Source of the DNA: Bacillota bacterium | GTDB lineage: Bacteria > Bacillota > Clostridia > DSM-8532 | DNA length: 8,130 nt | Direction of reading: 5' to 3' | Assembly: GCA_023440865.1 (NCBI GenBank) | Contig: JAEXRM010000052.1 | Location: 1 to 8,130 of the forward strand | Part shown: positions 5,097 through 8,130 of the stretch, one piece after another | How the letters are laid out: each line of letters opens with the position of its first letter | How positions within the stretch are numbered: position 1 is the first letter of the stretch | Translations under genes and position numbers: made by a program | The notes under the pieces: generated by a model | Database searches by the model: none | Seen by the model: only the letters and a program-made list of their open reading frames with translations | Told to the model about the DNA's origin: nothing

Positions 5097-5831
5097 TCAC
5101 CCACCTGTTTCATGCATGAGGATTGCCAGCGCCGCAACCGACGCCGTTTCTGTACGCAAAATCCGGTTGCCCAGTGTGACGGATTCAAATCCGCACGACG
5201 CCAGGTATGCGGCCTCGGCCGGACTGATGCCGCCTTCAGGCCCTACCAGGAGGGACAACCGGTGATACCGATTCATAGTATACCATGTGAGAAGCTCTTT
5301 CAAATCTTTTTTTCGCTCGTTCTCGTTCAATAGGATGCCCAGATCCCCCTTCCAGGCGGCAGCCGCGGCTTCGAGCGACAGCGGCGCGAGCACCTGTGGC
5401 ACCCGGGTGCGACGGCTCTGCTTGACGGCCTCGCGGGCAATGCGGTTCCAACGCTCCACCTTCGCGCCCATGTCGCCGTTCTCCCGGCGCACCACATGCT
5501 CGGTCCAGACGGGCACGATGCGCGCGGCACCCAGTTCGACCGCCTTCTGGACGATCCAGTCCATCTTGTCCGACTTCGGGATGCCCTGCAGCAGGGTGAT
5601 CTCCACGTTCGGCTCCACATCGGGCACCGAAGTGGCCAACCGCCGTGCGACTGCCTCCTGCCGGTCGACGGACAGCAGCTCGGCCTCATGCTCCTCGCCG
5701 CTGCCATCGATGACCGCGATCCGATCCCCGACCCGCACGCGGAGTACTTGCGACAGGTGTTTCAGTTCTTCCCCCTGAATGCGGATTTCGTCCCCGGTCC
5801 GCCATCCGGGTTCTATCAGGAACCGATGCAT
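5097..5831 (-). CDS. rsmE: 16S rRNA (uracil1498-N3)-methyltransferase RsmE
   Basis: RsmE methylates N3 of U1498 in 16S rRNA using S-adenosylmethionine; it is a dimeric SPOUT enzyme. The 244-residue product opens MHRFLIEPGW, and the N-terminal PUA-like part carries ELKHLSQVLRVRVGD (22-36). LLQGIPKSDKMDWIVQKAVE (80-99), KQSRRTRVPQV (137-147), LLVGPEGGIS (194-203) and LGNRILRTETA (220-230) are the hallmark motifs, the last two forming the knotted cofactor site. The start at 5831 is chosen from the family opening; an in-frame ATG 21 bases upstream (5852) would add seven residues. The start lies 16 bases inside prmA and has only a weak ribosome site (GATGG), so it probably relies on coupling to prmA. 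A local A+T-rich patch (about 5270-5335) with an A7 run encodes the variable stretch before the GPEGG motif. Confidence 0.96.
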   Translation of the reverse strand: MHRFLIEPGWRTGDEIRIQGEELKHLSQVLRVRVGDRIAVIDGSGEEHEAELLSVDRQEAVARRLATSVPDVEPNVEITLLQGIPKSDKMDWIVQKAVELGAARIVPVWTEHVVRRENGDMGAKVERWNRIAREAVKQSRRTRVPQVLAPLSLEAAAAAWKGDLGILLNENERKKDLKELLTWYTMNRYHRLSLLVGPEGGISPAEAAYLASCGFESVTLGNRILRTETASVAALAILMHETGG

Positions 5832-6757
5832 CGGAACACCATCGCATCCCATTCACCTTCGGCCGCATGCTCGACCAGGGCGAATCCCTGCTGTTCGCAG
5901 GCGGCTGTGACATCACCCGCCCGGTCATGTATGATGCCGGAGACGACCAGCAGGCCGTCCTTCCGGAGATATTTCGGAAAGTCGGGGGAAAGGCTGATGA
6001 TGACGTCCGCGATGATGTTGACCAGCAGCACGTCATGCGCCGAAGGCGCAATGTCGTCAAGGACACCGCAGATGACCCGGACCCGGTCAGCCACACGATT
6101 GCGTTCCACGTTCTCGCGCGCCGTCTTGACGGCTGCATCGTCGATGTCGACGGCCGTGACTGCCTCAGCCCCCCGCAGCGCCGCCACAATGCCAAGAATG
6201 GCGGTGCCGCACCCGATGTCCATGACCCGATCTCCCGGCGCCACCACCCTGGCGGCGAACTGGGCGCACATGCGTGTTGTTTCGTGCGTGCCCGTTCCGA
6301 ACGCCATGCCGGGATCCATCTCGATCACGGTCTCGCCCGGGCGCGCCTCGTAGGTCTCCCAGCTGGGCCTGACAACGAAGCCAGGGGCCAATTCGAAAGG
6401 CTTGTAGTAATCTTTCCAGACATCCTTCCACTCGGCATCGTCCCGCAGCAGCAGCGTGAGCGTCGCCGGCGCGGGATCCACCCACGCGGCCATCTCGGCA
6501 AGGCCGTTCCGGACGGATGTCGTCAACGCCGCCGCGTCGCGACCGTCCTGGAAATAGGCGCGCACCACGACATCCGTACCGTACTGGTCAAGAAAGCCCT
6601 CATCCGCGTAATCAAGATGGCGGTTGTCGGACAGCACCTTCTGGAAGGCCTCCGGATCCACCATTTCAACACCGTTCGCACCCAGACCCAGCAGCAGGTC
6701 GGAAACCGGATCGGCGGCCGCCTCGTTTGTCGTGACCGACACTTCGTACCATTTCAT
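5816..6757 (-). CDS. prmA: Ribosomal protein L11 methyltransferase PrmA
   Basis: PrmA methylates ribosomal protein L11 using S-adenosylmethionine. The 313-residue length is normal. The N-terminal substrate-recognition domain opens MKWYEVSVTTNEAAADPVSD; WKDYYKPFELAPGFVVRPSW (114-133) and EMDPGMAFGTGTHETTRMCA (146-165) are family signatures. The Rossmann fold begins with motif I VMDIGCGTAILGI (178-190), Asp204 and Asp206 in AVDIDDAAV, and motif IV-like LLVNIIADVI (244-253), where the usual Asn-Ile is kept. The frame is open 50 codons further upstream, but those codons are spacer-like and the ATG at 6757, preceded by AAAGGAA (6773-6767), matches the family. It follows dnaJ, a gene order common in Bacillota, after a 109-base spacer with two hairpins, and its last 16 bases overlap rsmE. 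Confidence 0.96.
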   Translation of the reverse strand: MKWYEVSVTTNEAAADPVSDLLLGLGANGVEMVDPEAFQKVLSDNRHLDYADEGFLDQYGTDVVVRAYFQDGRDAAALTTSVRNGLAEMAAWVDPAPATLTLLLRDDAEWKDVWKDYYKPFELAPGFVVRPSWETYEARPGETVIEMDPGMAFGTGTHETTRMCAQFAARVVAPGDRVMDIGCGTAILGIVAALRGAEAVTAVDIDDAAVKTARENVERNRVADRVRVICGVLDDIAPSAHDVLLVNIIADVIISLSPDFPKYLRKDGLLVVSGIIHDRAGDVTAACEQQGFALVEHAAEGEWDAMVFRCIGS

Positions 6758-6797
6758 GCTCGGGAATTCCTTTCCTGGCCGCCGCATGCGGACTGGT

Positions 6798-6824
6798 TCC
6801 GCCGATCCCGTCCGGAACGGCGGA
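6798..6824 (-). other. Hairpin in the dnaJ-prmA spacer, with a competing stem
   Basis: TCCGCCG (6798-6804) and CGGCGGA (6818-6824) form a perfect 7-bp stem with a 13-base loop. A competing 6-bp stem, GTTCCG (6796-6801) with CGGAAC (6813-6818), shares bases with it, so only one can form at a time. No U run follows. It lies 25 bases before the prmA ribosome site. Confidence 0.35.
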
Positions 6825-6835
6825 CAATGCGGAGT

Positions 6836-6857
6836 CGGACCGGGCGCTGCCGGTCCG
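6836..6857 (-). other. Hairpin just after the dnaJ stop codon
   Basis: CGGACCGG (6836-6843) and CCGGTCCG (6850-6857) form a perfect 8-bp stem with a six-base loop, starting nine bases after the dnaJ stop. There is no U run, so it is more likely to protect or process the dnaJ message, or pause polymerase, than to terminate strongly. Confidence 0.45.
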
Positions 6858-6866
6858 GTCCGTGCT

Positions 6867-7985
6867 TCATCGCTTGAAGAACCCCTTCCTCGACTCGCCG
6901 GAAGCATCTCCGCCGGCCTCGGCGAATTGCTTGAGCAGCTCCTTCTGTTTGCTGTTGAGCTTGAGCGGCACGTCGATGTTCACGCGCAGGTAGTGGTCGC
7001 CACGCGATGTGCTGCGGAGATGGCGCACCCCCTTGCCCTTGAGCTTGAAGACAGTGCCGGTCTGCGTTCCCTCGGGGATGGCATGCTTCTGTGGGCCGTC
7101 GATGGTCGCGATCTCGATCTCGGCACCCAGCGCAGCCTGCGCAAAGGAGATCGGCACGTCGCTGACAATGTCGTAGCCGTCGCGCTTGAACAGGGCGTGC
7201 GGCTTGACCCTGATGGCGACATACAGGTCGCCGGAGGGACCGCCTTTCGTTCCAGGTTCGCCTTCCCCCCGCAGGGAAATGGTCTGCCCGTCGTCGATGC
7301 CGGCGGGGATGTTCAGGCTGATGCGTGATTTCTTGGGTATCTTGCCCTTGCCTCCGCAATCCGTGCAGGGTGTGCGGATGATGGTCCCCTCCCCGTGGCA
7401 GGCGTCACAGGCACGGACGCTCGCAAACTGGCCGAAGGGCGTGTTCTGCGCGACGCGCACCTGTCCCGCGCCACCGCAGGTTTTACAGGTTTCTGGAGAT
7501 GTTCCGGGTTTCGCACCGGATCCGGAGCAGGTCTGGCACGCCTGCTGGCGTGTGATGGAAATCTCCTTCTCGATGCCGAAGCAGGCTTCCTCGAACGTGA
7601 TGTCCATCGCATACTTGAGATCGTTGCCGCGCTGGGGGCCGCCCTTGCGCGACTGGCGCCGGCCGAAGGGATTGCCGCCCATGAAGGCGTCGAAGATGTC
7701 TTCGAACCCGCCGAAGCCGGAGAAGTCGAAGCCGCCGAAGCCCCCTGCGCCACCATTGGTGAAGGCGTCATGGCCGAACTGGTCATACTGCTTGCGCTTC
7801 TCCGCGTCGCTCAGAATGCCATAGGCTTCGCTCAGCTCCTTGAACTTGGCCTCAGCCTCCTTGTTGTCCTTGTTGACATCCGGGTGATACTGCTTGGCGA
7901 GAGTGCGGTATGCCTTCTTGAGCTCCGCCTCCGTCGCATTTCTGCCCACGCCGAGTATCTCGTAATAATCGCGCTTGTCTGCCAA
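6867..7985 (-). CDS. dnaJ: Chaperone protein DnaJ (Hsp40), TTG start
   Basis: DnaJ delivers unfolded proteins to DnaK and stimulates its ATPase. The 372-residue product has every canonical part: J domain with DYYEILGVG (6-14) and the HPD triad at 34-36; a Gly/Phe-rich linker (about 77-108); four CxxCxGxG zinc repeats starting at Cys150, Cys167, Cys193 and Cys207; and C-terminal substrate-binding and dimerisation domains with NIPAGIDDGQTISLRGEGEP (225-244). The start is TTG at 7985: GGGAGG (7998-7993) lies seven bases upstream and the protein then begins MADKRDYYEILGVG, as expected. No ATG fits; the next one upstream (8063) would add 26 mostly basic residues unlike any DnaJ. It is first of the visible series and probably the last heat-shock gene after hrcA, grpE and dnaK, which lie outside the window if present. 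I see no CIRCE operator here. Confidence 0.97.
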   Translation of the reverse strand: MADKRDYYEILGVGRNATEAELKKAYRTLAKQYHPDVNKDNKEAEAKFKELSEAYGILSDAEKRKQYDQFGHDAFTNGGAGGFGGFDFSGFGGFEDIFDAFMGGNPFGRRQSRKGGPQRGNDLKYAMDITFEEACFGIEKEISITRQQACQTCSGSGAKPGTSPETCKTCGGAGQVRVAQNTPFGQFASVRACDACHGEGTIIRTPCTDCGGKGKIPKKSRISLNIPAGIDDGQTISLRGEGEPGTKGGPSGDLYVAIRVKPHALFKRDGYDIVSDVPISFAQAALGAEIEIATIDGPQKHAIPEGTQTGTVFKLKGKGVRHLRSTSRGDHYLRVNIDVPLKLNSKQKELLKQFAEAGGDASGESRKGFFKR

Positions 7986-8130
7986 ATCCGTCCCTCCCGC
8001 CGGAACCGGCCTGCGACGTCCCCTGAGGAGCCGCACGCACCGTCCCCGGTATCGTACGCGCAAACGGGCCCTGGGGGATCATCCCCCCGGCCCGTTCCCA
8101 TGCCTGCGCCCCACCCCCGGGGTCGCCCCC
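7986..8130 (-). other. Non-coding region upstream of dnaJ
   Basis: These 145 bases are very G+C-rich and carry no credible gene; short open frames on the minus strand encode arginine-rich, low-complexity sequence. They hold the dnaJ ribosome site, the hairpin at 8064-8095, and at 8130-8092 several G runs on the minus strand. No convincing promoter hexamers or CIRCE repeat were seen, so dnaJ may be read through from an upstream gene. Confidence 0.6.
8064..8095 (-). terminator. Strong hairpin upstream of dnaJ; terminator or attenuator candidate
   Basis: ACGGGCC (8064-8070) pairs with GGCCCGT (8089-8095), and inside it GGGGGA (8073-8078) pairs with TCCCCC (8082-8087), with a small internal loop and a triloop: 13 pairs, nearly all G-C. 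In the minus-strand RNA it is followed by only UU, then GCG, so termination would be partial at best. It would lie between an upstream gene (often dnaK) and dnaJ, where partial termination or message processing could set their ratio. That role is inference. Confidence 0.45.

Noticed and set aside
6758..6907. 50-codon N-terminal extension of prmA
   Set aside because: It would read through the hairpin-rich spacer and into dnaJ; the family start MKWYEV with its own ribosome site is at 6757.
7986..8130. CIRCE heat-shock operator or promoter directly before dnaJ
   Set aside because: No TTAGCACTC/GAGTGCTAA inverted repeat and no convincing -35/-10 pair are present in the visible part.
8092..8130. 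G-quadruplex on the minus strand at the right edge
   Set aside because: Four G runs exist, but loops of about seven, one and nine bases and competing C runs make a simple hairpin or chance equally likely.

Overview
This is an 8.1-kb stretch of ordinary bacterial chromosome carrying housekeeping genes. Every gene I can support lies on the minus strand, so transcription runs from the right end of the window to the left. The DNA is G+C-rich (about 60% by eye). Strong AGGAGG-type ribosome sites, a RemA/DUF370 gene beside yicC and gmk, an omega subunit beginning MIYPS, a single-chain class II glycyl-tRNA synthetase, a CheY of the form common in Clostridia and a short-form PPDK N-terminus all point to a G+C-rich member of the Bacillota (Clostridia- or Negativicutes-like). 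That assignment is inference; I cannot name the genus.

Layout in transcription order. (1) 8130-7986 is non-coding and holds a strong hairpin, probably the end of an upstream unit (dnaK is the usual neighbour, not visible here). (2) 7985-6867 is dnaJ, starting at TTG. (3) prmA, rsmE and a single-domain cheY follow; prmA and rsmE overlap by 16 bases, and rsmE and cheY are 3 bases apart. (4) yicC, remA and gmk follow, with remA and gmk overlapping at ATGA. (5) rpoZ comes after a 212-base spacer and encodes an omega subunit with an extended acidic tail. (6) glyS comes after a 384-base spacer, followed by a clear terminator hairpin. (7) The 5' end of ppdK, with its own likely promoter and leader, runs off the left edge.

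The genes are linked by gene expression: protein folding (DnaJ), ribosome modification (PrmA on protein L11, RsmE on 16S rRNA), RNA turnover (YicC), DNA-binding regulation (RemA), nucleotide supply (Gmk), transcription (omega) and translation (GlyRS). The CheY is the functional outlier.

I found no defence system, phage, transposon, CRISPR array or RNA gene. The least-explained signal is in the spacers before rpoZ and glyS: four similar copies (and perhaps a fifth) of a roughly 40-bp hairpin-forming element, all in the same orientation, with one copy just upstream of the ribosome site of each gene. The second is the ppdK leader, which can form three mutually exclusive helices. Both are observations from the sequence whose function is unproven.
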